Positions 47,391-58,491 of a DNA stretch of 64,000 nt are shown here, in pieces. The translations under genes were made by a program, and so were the position numbers. The notes beneath the pieces are model-generated. The model was not told the origin of the DNA, made no database searches, and saw only the letters and a program-made list of their open reading frames with translations. Position 1 is the first letter of the stretch. Each line of letters begins with the position of its first letter. Source of the DNA: Galeopsis tetrahit (taxonomy: Eukaryota > Streptophyta > Magnoliopsida > Lamiales > Lamiaceae); contig OY776131.1 in the NCBI GenBank assembly GCA_963675135.1, forward strand, positions 34,433,381 through 34,497,380. The letters are read 5' to 3'.

Positions 47391-48857
47391 CTTATAACTT
47401 ATAAACATAATGAATGCATGTTAAAATAATTGACACTAAAAGAAAGAGATTTTTTTTTAACAAGTCTACAAGAACGTAGACATGCTCTGATACCATTTGT
47501 CACATCCCGATTTTAGGGGCCTAGATGAAAATACTATACAATGCATATTTTTATAAAAATTGGCAGCGGAATTATTTTGGTAAATAAACACTCAAACACT
47601 TTTAAGAAATTCATATTAAAATGTAACTTCAACTAATGAGTACCAAAACTTGTTCAAAAAATAAGGATGCGAACATTCCTAAAATGAAAATAGTTTAAAT
47701 TTTGAATGCAAATAATTAAATAAAATAGCATGAAGGCATTCCTTAATGACATGAAAGGCATCCACCGTCCCTCCACTTCAACTCCTTCAATCTGTAAAAT
47801 GTTTAGATTGGGGTGAGCAAAACAACTAGCTCAGTGGGATTAACTTTGTCACCGTTAAATATAACATATGAATAACATCATAACTCAGAAACATGCATAC
47901 AATTTCATAAGCTTGTTGGCAAGGCCAACCATAATAACATAGGCTTGTTGGATAAACCAACCATAAGTTTGTTGGATAAACCAACCATAAGTTTGTTAGA
48001 TAAACCAACCATAAGTTTGTTGAATAAACCAACCATAAGATGTAAGATGCAGCAAGAAATAAAATCACTCATACGAAATACTTAAAAATGACAAATTAGC
48101 CAATCAAGAAAATCTCACCTTAAAGTCTTGATTAATCTTGTAAATATATAACTTGATTTATTACGAGCGTCTCTCGTCACCTAAAACAATAAGTAATAGC
48201 ATGTCTTAATACTACTGCTAATATATATCATTAACCATTTAATATCCTCACTACTGGCTTAATTAAACTAATAACATATCTTATATCTACTAAACAACTA
48301 ATATGGACACCACGTTAAAAAAAATGGGACGACACTACTGCAACAACTAGGCTTTTGGCTTAAAAGGGGGTTGCCAAATAAATATTAATATTATCAATTT
48401 ATTTTAGTTTCTGAAAAAAAATGAAATAAAAGATTTGGACATGCACGTAAATACACCCTTTTAAACATAGGCCACATACAATTTTAGAAGCAATCCATTT
48501 ATGAAATAATTTATAAATAAGTAATCCATCTGGATTTATTCAGTGATTAAATAAAGTGTCAATCCTTTTGTTTGAAAACCATCATTTTGTTTGAAAACCA
48601 GAAACACCAATACGACACAAATCTCATAACTCGGTATAAGAGTTTAACAAGTATGTTATAAGAGTTTAACAAGTATTAAAATAGATTGAAATAAAAAAAA
48701 CGTGATTCGGTAGAGACTAAAACTTGTTAGGAGAAAGGTAAACCATATGACAACAAGATTACCACCTAAAATTTTAGTGCACAGACGGGTTTTAACTTAG
48801 TAATACAAAGGTTTGTTAATCCAAATTTATTTTAAAAGAACTGGCGATCGGGAATGA
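47391..48857 (-). mobile_element. G1: Ty3/gypsy 5' LTR, PBS and leader
   Basis: On the minus strand the LTR ends GGGATGTGACA (plus-strand border 47498), followed by the PBS TGGTATCAGAGC (47484-47495) and a leader with GTCTACGTTCTTGTAGACTT running into element A at 47390. The same leader motif follows the LTR of G2, so they are related families. The far LTR end is unclear: a foldback transposon sits near 48858. The rest of the element should lie left of the window, beyond A. No coding part is visible. Confidence 0.75.
47909..48036 (+). repeat. Tandem 24-bp repeats in G1 LTR
   Basis: Five copies of a unit close to AAGTTTGTTGGATAAACCAA plus CCAT. Starts: 47909, 47941, 47965, 47989 and 48013; an 8-bp spacer lies after the first copy. 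Confidence 0.92.
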
Positions 48858-49070
48858 TATAATGCCCACCGCTTATGTGGCATGCCACATCATTATATTA
48901 TCTAATTTTAGATTATATATTTATATGGTATATTTTTCATAAAAATAGGAATACAATCTTTCCTTATCCAATTTTATTGAGATTACTTGTATCCGGGTTG
49001 AGAGTTGTTTTGCATATTTTTTTTATATTTGTTGAATATAAAGATTTTATTCTATTTCACATGTAAATAT

Positions 49071-51701
49071 CTGAACGTTTAGTTAAATAAATACGCCCAG
49101 CAAACGCACAACTCAACATGCTGAGAAGGCGCAAACGATACAATCACTCAACCCTCACTTCCCCATCTATCCAAGGTCGGGTTAAAAACCTCCTCCGGTA
49201 AACCCATCGGGAAAAACCCGGATGGAGGAAAACCGTGCCTCATCATCTAGAATGGGTACTCCTCCCGATAATATCTGTTCGATTACAATTCTCAAAACAA
49301 AAGCAAAAGCTAAACCGAACAATTTCATCATCAAAACTGAATTCTAAAGCTATTACAGCCCTTGAACAGCAATCCTTCTTCTTGCCCCTCGCTTCCGTCT
49401 CGATGCAGCCCCTAAAAGAACGCAAAGTGACCGTTTACTCCTTTGACGAATCCTCCAAACATGCAGACATCAATTTGGATGGCCTTGATGATGCGCCCAA
49501 TACGGTACTGCTTCTCCTCGAACCGGACGCTATTTCTGGTCCTCCAAACGTGATACACGACAGTAGCAATACAAAGACGAAATATCTTCTTCTTCGTAGT
49601 ACTAATACTCCGAGCCTTGTGATTCTCGTCCAACATCTCTTTAAGGCTATTCCCTCTAGTGTTCCAGCCCAGCCATTCGCTAACTTTCTTCCAAATGAAC
49701 CGTGCGAAGTTACACTCGAAGAAGAGATGATTGATTGACTCCTCCCCATCAATACAAAATACACACCTTCTATCCTCGATATCAGTACATGTACTATGCG
49801 TACTAATTCTCTCCCGAGCCACCAACCAACATATAAACGAGAATTTAGGGGGGATAAACGAGGCCCATAAATCCTGAAATCGAATAACCGGTTGGCTTTG
49901 TGTATCATACAGCTCCTTATAAACCTTCCCCACATCCAAACCCCTGATATTATCCAAGCGTTCCAGCTTGCTAATAGCATTCGAAACACTCCCATATTTC
50001 TCCAAAATCTGGTCCCTAAACTTGCAAACAAACCGCTGCAACATCGAACTAGTGGTCCTGACGCGGACTTGCCACACCGTTTCCTCTTTTAACCACCTAT
50101 CATGAACCCATTTGACCCATAACGTGTCCTTCTTCATGTGAATATTCCATATTATTTTGCAACAAAGAACCTGATTCCAGCATACCATATCCTTCAAACC
50201 GAGGCCGCCCTTTGCTTTTTCTTTGCAAATATCTACCCATGCGACTTTTGCTTGCTTGCCACTCCATAAGCATTGTCGGCACAGTGATTCCAGCTTACGT
50301 ATCACCACTTTGGGGATGGGAAGAACTCCGAACCAGAAACTTAAAATCCCATAAATCACGGATGAAATCAATTCCAGCTTACCCGCATAAGATAACTTAC
50401 GAGAATTCCATCTAACGATATGCTCCCGAATCTTATTGAGAAGAGGCTCATAATCGCTATTTTTAAGCCTACTAGCCGCCAACGGAACTCCTAAATACTT
50501 TACCGGAAGGTCACTTTCCACGAACCCAAGGAGCTGCAAAATCCGAGCCTTATCGACATTTTTTCCAGCCATAACAATGTTGGATTTACTAGGATTAATA
50601 CCAAGGCCAGCCACTGATTCGAATTTCTTCAAGGCATCGTGCAATTCGGATATAGACTCATAATTACCTCGTGAGAAAAGCAGTAAATCATCCGCAAACA
50701 TGATGTTAGTAATCTTTAAATTGGCACACATTGGATGAAATTTAAAGCTACCATTATTTGCTTTAAGGCTCAGTAATCTATGCAGGTATTCCATACAAAG
50801 AACAAAGAGATAAGACGACAGAGGGTCACCTTGACGAAGTCCTCTCTTTCCTTTGAAAAATCTGCAAGGGGTCCCGTTCACAAGGATCGAATAGGATGGT
50901 GTCGTCACACAAAGCATAATCCATTCCACAAATTGACGCGGAAATTTCAGTTGAGTAAGCCAATTCTTAAGAAACTCCCAAGAAACAGAATCATAAGCTT
51001 TACGGATGTCTACCTTAAGCATTACTCATCGCGATGCTTCCTCCACATTGTACCCTTTGATGATCTCTTGGGCAAGGAAAATATTATCCGACATAGACCT
51101 CCCTGGAACGAACGCGTTTTGATTACTTGACTCAATCCCTCTTGTAGCACCACTCAATCTATTAGCCAGAATCTTACTAATGATCTTGTATAATATGTTA
51201 CAACAAGAGATAGGCCTAAAATCCGTAACACCCAAATTATGCACCTTCTTCGGAATTAACGTAACAAATGTGCAATTGATTTGTCTCAAAAACTGCCCAT
51301 TAACAAAGAACTCCTGAATAGCGCCCACGATATCATCCTTAATTACGTTCCACGATTTTTTAAAGAACGCCGAAGTGTATCCATCTGGCCCCGGAGCTTT
51401 GTCTTCCCCTATCGCCCATAACGCCTTTTTTATTTCATCTTCATCCACACCTCTAGTCAAAATACCGAATGTGCCTTCATCAACACACGAACCATTTGCA
51501 GCCACTGTTTCGTCCAAATCCGTAACTTCAATTCTGGTCCCAAGGAGCTGTTCATAATAATTCACCAATTTACTAGCCACTTCCTCTTGGCTAGTTGTTA
51601 CTCCGTCCTCCGTTTGGATATGCGCAATATAATTCCGTTTTCTATTCCTTTTAATAATAGAATGGAAATATTTCGTGCTCTTATCTTGGTTAATTTACAT
51701 G
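49071..51701 (-). mobile_element. 5'-truncated L1-type LINE
   Basis: Flanked by a perfect 18-bp direct repeat (49053-49070 and 51702-51719; TATTTCACATGTAAATAT), the expected target duplication of a LINE. Its 5' end starts directly in ORF2 just before the RT, so the endonuclease is missing. About 340 bp of 3' sequence follows ORF2; no clear poly-A tail is seen at the 49071 end. Confidence 0.85.
49412..51692 (-). pseudogene. LINE ORF2 remnant (reverse transcriptase, zinc-binding domain)
   Basis: Begins KSTKYFHSIIKR and continues through RT motifs (DKAPGPDGYTSAFFK, LIPKKVHNLGVTDFRPISCC, LRQGDPLSSYLF, MFADDLLLF with the catalytic ADD). It ends with the plant-LINE zinc-binding domain (CWLVARERISTH, RCVFCIDGEESINHLFFEC). 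An in-frame TGA at 51023-51025 breaks the RT just before MLKVDIRKAYDSV. The N-terminal endonuclease is absent. It copies LINE RNA at a nicked target in intact relatives; this copy is inactive. The opposite-strand ORF at 49235-49738 is a shadow of it. Confidence 0.92.
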
Positions 51702-51875
51702 TATTTCACATGTAAATATAATTTAATATATAATAAAGGATAAGGAAAGATTGTATTCCTATTTTTATGGAAAATATACCATATAAATATATAATCTAAA
51801 ATTAGATAATATAATGATGTGGCATGCCACGTAAGCGGTGGGCACAAAAAATAGTGCCCACCGGTGGGCATTATA

Positions 51876-52074
51876 CTTGTTTTGTGATTGCATAATTTGA
51901 TTACAAGATTATGATGAATTATGAGAAATGTGAAATGACATATGTCGAGATCCATAATCAAAATTTATTACGAGATATTTATTTCTAGATATTGTGCAAT
52001 TAACATCCAATATAACTGTTCTTTATGAGTATATACTTGAATGTTACATTTAGAATACTTTGAGAATGTAGTAG
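51876..52074 (+). other. G2 leader upstream of gag
   Basis: AT-rich non-coding sequence between the foldback element and the gypsy gag ATG. It is probably the 5' untranslated region of G2, whose 5' LTR would lie left of the G1/A nest. Confidence 0.45.
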
Positions 52075-53038
52075 ATGCCTCCAAGACGAGAAGTGCCCAA
52101 TGTCCCAGCTCAAGATCCTCAAGCTTTCTTTAATCAAATGATGCAAGCATTCCAAAATAATAACAACGCTCACCTTGGAGTGGTAGAACAATTTCGCAAA
52201 CATGATCCACCAAAATTTAATGGACGTGAGGGGCCTGAAATTGTGGAAAATTGGTTGCGATCTTTGGAACGAACTTTCACTGTTATGAGATGCACTGATG
52301 CACAAAGAGTTCTTTGCGCCACCTACCAACTAGTGGAAGACGCAGATCATTGGTGGGAAGGAAGCGTATTGGAGGATGAGACCTGAAGAAGAAAGAACAA
52401 ATCTCTCTTGGAATAACTTCAAAGATATTATCTTGGAAAAGTACTATCCTCACTCCTACCGTGAGCAAATGGAAATTGAGTTTTATAACTTGACACAAGG
52501 AGGAATGACAGTGATAGAATACGAGAGGAAATTCAATCAATTAAGTCGATCTGCACCACAACTAGTTGACACGGAAGACAAAAAGGCTCGAAAGTTCAAG
52601 AGGGGTTTACGTGCGAATATAAGAAATATCATATCTGGTCATGGTGAGATGACTTTTGCTGAAACGTTTAGAAGAGCTCAAGAAATAGCTGCTAGCATGG
52701 AAATTGATAATTCCAGTCGAAAGCATGTCGAGAATTCCGGGAAGAGAAAGTGGGATGGTCACAATCAAATTGAGGAACATAACAAACAACAGAAGGTTGA
52801 AAACACGGCACTAGCCCACCAAAACGTTAGCCCATTTTGCACTACATGCGAGAAGAATCACAAGGGAGTATGTTTGTATAGACAAGAAAAATGTTACAAA
52901 TGTCATGAACCGGGTCACACTTCATACTTTTGCCCGAAACTAACTCAAGGATCAGGATCAAAGGAAAAATCTTCTGGAGGAAAAGCACGAGTGTTCTCAT
53001 TAGTTCACCAAAACAATGAATCATTCTCAAGTACGTGA
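52075..53038 (+). pseudogene. gag: G2 Ty3/gypsy gag, frameshifted
   Basis: Starts MPPRREVPNVPAQDPQ. The Retrotrans_gag-type domain includes FRKHDPPKFNGREGPEIVENW, RVLCATYQLVEDADHWWEG, then SWNNFKDIILEKYYP and GGMTVIEYERKFNQLSR. A frameshift near 52376 separates two overlapping frames. A CCHC knuckle (CYKCHEPGHTSYFC) lies near 52892. Immediately after the stop the sequence reaches the 3' end of the element, so protease, RT, RNase H and integrase are all missing. Without pol, the lineage (Tekay/Del-like) is assigned only from LTR features. Confidence 0.88.
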
Positions 53039-53147
53039 ATAATTTAGATTTAAAGTGTACTTTGATGTGTTACAAGTTTGATGTCAGCCAATAATAATTA
53101 GATTCAAGTGTAACTTCGAGGACGAAATTTGTATTAGTGGGAGAGGA
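53039..53147 (+). other. G2 3' internal end with polypurine tract
   Basis: Contains TTCGAGGACGAAATTTG, a hallmark of the 3' end of gypsy internal regions (normally after integrase), then GTGGGAGAGGA next to the LTR. Confidence 0.8.
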
Positions 53148-54732
53148 TGTAATATCCCAAAATTTATTATTAATTATTTATTTAAATTAATTTAAGGCTA
53201 TATATTATATTTTTAGTGTATTGAAATAAATATTTTAAAAGTCCAATTAAATCTTAATCTCACTCAAAACCAAACCCAAATTCAAGCTCAATCCTAATAT
53301 ATTATATATATATATATAGAGAGAGAGAGATTTACCCTAATCTCTTATTTTTACCAAATATTCAGATCAAAGTTAGGGCTCCTCGGAATTCACGGTATTC
53401 TTTCTCCCCTCTTTTATGAATATATTTTGTTCGCCGCGGTCTTTGAATCGTCAACAACTTGCCAATTTTTCTTTACCATTTTAGCCAAACAATCTTTTCC
53501 CCTAGCTATATTATGTATTTACTAATTTAAGTATATGTGTTTGGAGGGTGTATGCAGTTTTGTCCGGTACACATACTATTATATAAATTAATAGGTATGT
53601 GATAATGTTTTGTTTGAGTGTGTGCTGTGATGGATAAGGGCGTGTATATTTGTGCTATTGAAATTACAGATTAATGTTTTCTTTGAAGGATTTCAGAGGA
53701 TGATCAATCAAAGTAGTGTCTATTTAATTATATAAAATCTAGTTAATGACTTTATCAAATTATTTTAGTTAGGATTTAAATAGTAGTTTAATTTTGAAGA
53801 TATGTACAGTGTGTTTTGAGAATCTAAGATTTATGCTTTTGTTTGATAATTATAATTCTGTTTACATCAGTACGTTTAATTAGATTAGAATTCTATTTAC
53901 ATATTTCAAATGATTGTTAAATACTATGTATTAGTGAGAATTTAATTGATAATTGGTATCCTCTATATTTATTTTCTAAATAGATTCGATTCTATCATCT
54001 GTGACGTTAACAACGAAGAAGACTAAAGCCAGAATTCCTTCATATATAAATCTAATCAAAGGGTTTTAAGGTGAGTACTTCTATCTTATTCTATTTGTCA
54101 TTATTAAATGCAATTGGTGGTTTTATTGACATTCAAGTTAAATGTGTATGAGAAACATAGGTCATCTGACCTTTATAAACGAGAAGTTGAGAAGTAGGTC
54201 ATTTGACCTTTATAAACGAGAAGTTGAGAAGTAGGTCATTCGACCTTTATAAACGAGAAGGAAAGAAGTGACATTACAAAGAAAATGCATGCTTACATGT
54301 TTGGTGATTTAATTACTTATAGTATTTAATATTGACAAATATGTTTCCACTGAGCCGTGGTTTGCTCACCCCTTCTTATTTCACCTTTTTCAGATTGAGA
54401 GCTGACGTGGTAAACTAGAGGATGTATGGCACAAGAATTTATTGAATTATTTACTTAATATGTCTATTATCAATAAAAGGTTACATTATTGTTATTTACG
54501 GCTTATTTAAATTCTTAGTGACAAGATTACCTTGGTTATGTTTAAAATTTTGTACATAGTGTTGTCTAAGTAGATATTTATTTTAAAGCCTTTGTTACCT
54601 CTTAGAAGCAAAACTTGTTCATACCTTAGAACTATAGTTACACCTAAAGATTTTCATTTTTAATTCTACAAAAACCCTCTTAAATTACTTGATAAATTAA
54701 AATATTTATTTACGAAAATTTGGGATGTGACA
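53148..54732 (+). repeat. Gypsy LTR (G2), 1585 bp
   Basis: Starts TGTAATATCCC and ends TTTGGGATGTGACA. It carries AT and GA microsatellites near 53300 and a CACTGAGC...TGCTCACCCC block that has a homologue in G1. Its left side is a 3' internal end with purine tract, while its right side is a PBS and leader. Confidence 0.85.
54158..54260 (+). repeat. Tandem 37-bp repeats in G2 LTR
   Basis: Two full copies and one partial copy of a unit starting TAGGTCATCTGACCTTTATA (54158, 54195, 54232), located near the CACTGAGC block, as the tandem array in G1 is. Confidence 0.9.
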
Positions 54733-54830
54733 GAGTGGTATTAGAGCGGGTCTACGTTCTTGTAGACTTGCCAAAAAATAAAATAAGATTGATTTATACT
54801 CTTCTATAGATTGTGAAGTTAAGAACTAAT
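54733..54830 (+). other. PBS-like site and leader after the G2 LTR
   Basis: TGGTATTAGAGC (54736-54747, one mismatch to the iMet PBS), then GGGTCTACGTTCTTGTAGAC as in G1. This marks the start of a second internal region, which breaks off near 54830. Confidence 0.8.
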
Positions 54831-55022
54831 GTTACTTGCTATTGCATCCGTCCGCTTATGGACCAAAACCTGAAACTCACGCCCGATGATGATAGCCCTT
54901 TGGTTGATGCTGGCCGCTATAAGCGCTTGATTGGACGCCTCCTATATATCACTGTTACTCGACCCGATATTGTGTACCCCGTGAGTCAACTCAGCCAATT
55001 CCTTGGACAACCTCATGCAAAT
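54831..55022 (+). pseudogene. Copia reverse transcriptase scrap
   Basis: Encodes MDQNLKLTPDDDSPLVDAGR and then RLIGRLLYITVTRPDIVYPV up to GQPHA, the conserved region just after the RT core of another copia lineage. It is less than 200 bp, with no other part of that element nearby. It is joined to the gypsy leader on the left and to the H-family LTR fragment on the right. Confidence 0.85.
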
Positions 55023-55364
55023 TGTTGATGTTGTACATGTGATACTTATTTTGATCCAACACTCCTGACAACTCTGTTTGTCGAGTGTTGTACAAAATGT
55101 TCCATCACTTTGGTCAACATCATAATTTGCCCTTTATATTTCTGTCATTTCCTTTATTATCTAGGATTTCATTTTGTTCTTTATTATTTCTGTTTTTAAT
55201 CTAAACACATTGTTTGTAGTGTTTAGAGAAAGACTTGTTACTTAATTTGGTGATTACGATTTTATGTCATTTACTTGATGTAAATTTTGTATATTTCTAC
55301 TTTGAATATTTCTGTATGTTTAACATCAGAAGTGTTGTAGTAGAAAGGCCAAATTGGGGGAGAT
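55023..55364 (+). mobile_element. Collapsed upstream copy of element H
   Basis: The first ~114 bp equal the start of the H LTR (TGTTGATGTTGTACATG). The sequence then jumps, near 55136, to the last ~228 bp of the H internal region, including the purine tract, which matches about 62909-63136. It ends where the complete LTR begins. It is the remains of a tandem LTR-internal-LTR unit. Confidence 0.9.
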
Positions 55365-56745
55365 TGTTGATGTTGTACATGTGATGCTTATTTTGATCCA
55401 ACACTCCTGGCAACTCTGTTTGTCGAGTGTTGTACAAAATGTTCCATCACTTTGGTCAACATCATAATTTGCCCTTTCTCCTAACACTAACTCCGATTTT
55501 AGATGTTGTTCTTAATGTCCTTTTATGCAGGATTGAAGACGCGGAAGTTACCAGGTCAAGCGGTTGCATAAATATAAGGAGTGAGAAGTTAAGAGCATGC
55601 ATGTTGGTTCCTACTTTTAAGGAGTTTTTGGAGGAGGTTATAGATCATGTAAAAATTGATCTATGGAGGTTGCATGTAGCTGAAAACGTTGTCAATTAAT
55701 AGAAGATTAATGCAACAGTGTGATAGATTGTTGTAGACCCAATCAACATATGTATCATACTTATTTCGTCTAGGAGATTATATGTATAGACCTAAAAGGG
55801 AGGTAGTTTCATATAGTCAATTAGATTTTTCAAACCTTTCTAAAAGGTTGTTTCTGATGTTGTACCCGTGATGTGCAGAATGTTCCATCACTTTGGTCAA
55901 CATCATAATTCGCCTAACTCCGAATTTTCTATGTTGTTTGTAATGTTCCTTTGATGCAGTTAGAAGATGTGGACGTGTCCAGGTCATGCAGATTGCATAA
56001 GGAGTGAGAGAATTGCAAGCACAAATGGAAGTTAAGCCTAAATTGGAAGTTACCTTATTTTAAGGAGTTAAGGGGAAGTTACATAGATCATGTGATCTAT
56101 GGGAGTTGAAGCCTGACGAAATTTATCTATAAATAGATGCAGCTTCAACGCAAATACCAGAGAAGAAAGAAGACACATTCATTACTAAAGCTATCGAGTG
56201 CTTAGTGCATTTAGCTTTAGGAAAATCTGTGATTCTTCTCCATGGTAGATCATGTAAAAATCGATTTACATGATGTTGGGGCAGTAGGATTTGAAGCCTA
56301 TAAAAAAGATCCTGCCTCAATACAAGATATACAAGAGAGAAAGCTAAACAAGATTACTAGTCTATGGAATGCGCAATGCTTCTAGTTAGGAATATTATTT
56401 GTTCTTTCTTGTAGATTAGTACACACTTATAGACCCGAATACTTGTGTGCTTAATCATTGTCTTTTTACTAGGATTTTATGTTAGATCTATAAGGGAGAT
56501 AGTTTCATAATTTCTAGTAATCTTTTCAAACTCATTCGAGTTGTAGTTGTTCAAAACCTTACGAGGTTGTTGATTTGTTTCACTAATATTATAATTAATA
56601 TAAGTGATTCGTGTAGATTAATTTTTAATCTACACAAATTTTGAAATACTTCATTTGCAAAGTGTTAACTTAATTTCCGCTGCCAATTGTTGTCTGGATA
56701 GTGCCAACACTACAGACAACACCTCTGATTTCGCACGCACACACA
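55365..56745 (+). repeat. Element H 5' LTR, compound
   Basis: Starts TGTTGATGTTG; the end is uncertain by a few bases because of a CA run near 56739-56746. TATA box at 56128-56135 and a second TATA-like CTATAAAA near 56297. The first ~490 bp and the part from 55856 are diverged repeats of each other. The short ORF at 55427-55699 recurs in the 3' LTR and is not considered a gene. Confidence 0.85.
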
Positions 56746-56753
56746 CTTTTAGT

Positions 56754-56765
56754 TGGTATCAGAGC
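56754..56765 (+). other. Element H primer binding site (tRNA-iMet)
   Basis: TGGTATCAGAGC shortly after the LTR; the gag remnant begins 38 nt downstream. Confidence 0.93.
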
Positions 56766-56802
56766 CAACTACTTGATACACTAAGTAGAGATTCTTCTTA
56801 GA

Positions 56803-57474
56803 GTGTATATGGCAATGGAATATTCGTGTTCTCCTGCACTTAGACCTTATATTGTGTACATCAAATATCTTGATGAACGAGCATGGAGGAGTATACTGGC
56901 TGACTGGATTCAACCACGGACTGAAGCTGATGATGATCCAAAATCTTCTGCTTCTGATGTTGCATCAGATGTTCTAATATCTGCTACAACATTTGTCAGG
57001 TATCCATTATTTTCGATTACCAGTCTGAACTGTTTTAATGAATTTATTTATGATGAGAGAGGTACATCGAGGGAAAGTCACAACTGTGATTTGTCAAAGC
57101 TGGATAATGTCTTAATGATTAGTAACATAAAAAGAACAGGTATTGGTTACAATGATATGTCTTTTAAACCTTCTTATGATAAAAAGTCTATTGTGTTTGT
57201 TAAGGCAGAAGTAATGGATAGTTCTAATATTTCTGCTAAGACACAAATTACTCTTGGTAAGGTTGAAAAAGATTTTACATGCTATTTCTGTTCTGAAAAA
57301 TGTTATAAACGTCCATATTGCTTAAAACTGAAAAGAGATATGAATTCTTTTGAAAAGTTGCCTAAAATGACACATCATTTCAAACAACATTTACAGAAAA
57401 CAGAATGTGTTTCAAAATCTGATATGTCATGTAATGTTGTTCATATGTCATTAAAAACATGTGTTTCTAATTAA
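56803..57474 (+). pseudogene. gag: Element H gag remnant
   Basis: A 223-codon frame from ATG 56803 to TAA 57472-57474. The beginning (YIKYLDERAWRSILADWI) looks like copia gag, and DFTCYFCSEKCYKRPYC suggests a Cys-rich knuckle or linker, but most of the capsid region and a standard CCHC are missing. The frame runs directly into the protease after the stop. I infer a deleted gag; part of the reading may be spurious. Confidence 0.65.
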
Positions 57475-58167
57475 TGGTACTTTGATAGTGGTTGTTCAAG
57501 ACACATGACAGGCCAACTAGAATTTTTATCTAATTATAAATCATATGATGGTGGAAATGTTACTTATGGAGGTGGTTCTAAAGGTAGGATCATTGGTAAA
57601 GGAACACTCAATATTTCTGGTTTTCCAAAGTTATCAAATGTTTTACATGTTGAAGGATTACTTACAAACTTGATTAGTATTAGTCAATTATGTGATGATG
57701 ATCTACATGTTAAGTTTGATAAATATTCTTGCTATGTTCTAGATAGAAATTTTGATTCAAATATTAATAAAGGATTCCTTTTAGGCTACTCTAGAAATAG
57801 TAAAGCCTATAGATTTTATAATTTGAGAACATGTACTGTGCAAGAATGTGTAAATGTGGTATTTGATGATGATGTTAGTTTTACAGGTCAAAATATTGAA
57901 GATGATATCTCTGATCTCGTTGAAATTTCAAAGAGTTCTGAGAATTCTGATCAAACTCAAATTGTTGCTTCAGATGAGGCCACATCTGAGCAAACATTCT
58001 CTGAAAAATCAGAATTATCAGAAAATCGGTATGATTCTCAGAGAACTCCATCTACCAGAATTTTGAAAGATCATCCATCAGACCAAATCATTGGAGAACT
58101 GAATACTGGAGTACAAACTAGAAGAAGGCTGGGTACGATCACAGAAGATGTGGTAAGACCTATATGA
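57475..58167 (+). pseudogene. pol: Element H protease fused to integrase C-terminus
   Basis: WYFDSGCSRHMTG and the GAG-pre-integrase GGGSKGRIIGKGTLN are joined, near 57750, to the post-catalytic integrase segment KGFLLGYSRNSKAYRFYN. The zinc region and the D,D,E core are gone. The tail (DHPSDQIIGELNTGVQTRRR) corresponds to the integrase-RT linker of D. It ends at TGA 58165-58167. Confidence 0.9.
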
Positions 58168-58491
58168 ATATCATCCATATGCAACAAGGTAAACCATGTG
58201 TGTTATCATTCTTTGATTGAGCCTGAAAATATAATAGAATTTTTGAATGATGAAAACAAGATATTTTGTGATAATACTAGTGTTGTTAATATATCTAAGA
58301 ATCATGTGCAACATTCTTTGACAAAGCATATAAGTATTAGACACCATTTTATTAGAGATCTTGTTGAGAAGGAGATTGTGAAGTTAGAATATATATCTAC
58401 TAAGAAACAACTTGCTGATATTTTTACAAAAGCCCTTGATGATAAGAGGTTTTCATCCCTTCGAAAATCTCTTGGATTATGCACTATCTGA
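58168..58491 (+). pseudogene. pol: Element H RNase H remnant
   Basis: Same frame as the previous entry after the TGA. A short linker is joined near 58255 directly to the last RNase H segment (KIFCDNTSVVNISKNHVQHS through ADIFTKALDDKRF). The whole RT, with YVDD, is deleted. Confidence 0.92.

Larger units (their letters stand above)
48860..51873. mobile_element. Foldback-type DNA transposon carrying an inserted LINE
   Basis: Left arm (48860 to about 48972) and right arm (about 51738-51873) are inverted repeats of about 110 bp starting TAATGCCCACCGC. The right arm has an extra 26-bp hairpin-like segment. Flanking TA at 48858-48859 and 51874-51875 may be the target duplication. Without the LINE it is under 400 bp, so it is a MITE. 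The superfamily is uncertain: the TA suggests a mariner type, but the ends are not Stowaway consensus. Confidence 0.75.

Noticed and set aside
47909..48036. CRISPR-like regularly spaced repeats
   Set aside because: The units are contiguous tandem copies without unique spacers, in a plant LTR.
49235..49738. 167-codon plus-strand ORF
   Set aside because: It overlaps the end of LINE ORF2 on the other strand, whose zinc-binding domain is clearly the real coding sequence.
48860..51873. Transposon that captured a reverse transcriptase gene
   Set aside because: The 18-bp direct repeat inside the arms is better explained by LINE insertion into a MITE.
53300..53332. AT and GA microsatellite as a functional element
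   Set aside because: Simple repeat within a gypsy LTR; no further support.
55427..55699. 90-codon ORF, repeated at 63199-63471
   Set aside because: It is in both LTRs of element H and has no recognisable domain; incidental open frame.
10174..56765. Several TGGTATCAGAGC sites as tRNA fragments
   Set aside because: Each lies next to an LTR end and is a primer binding site; no tRNA gene body is present.
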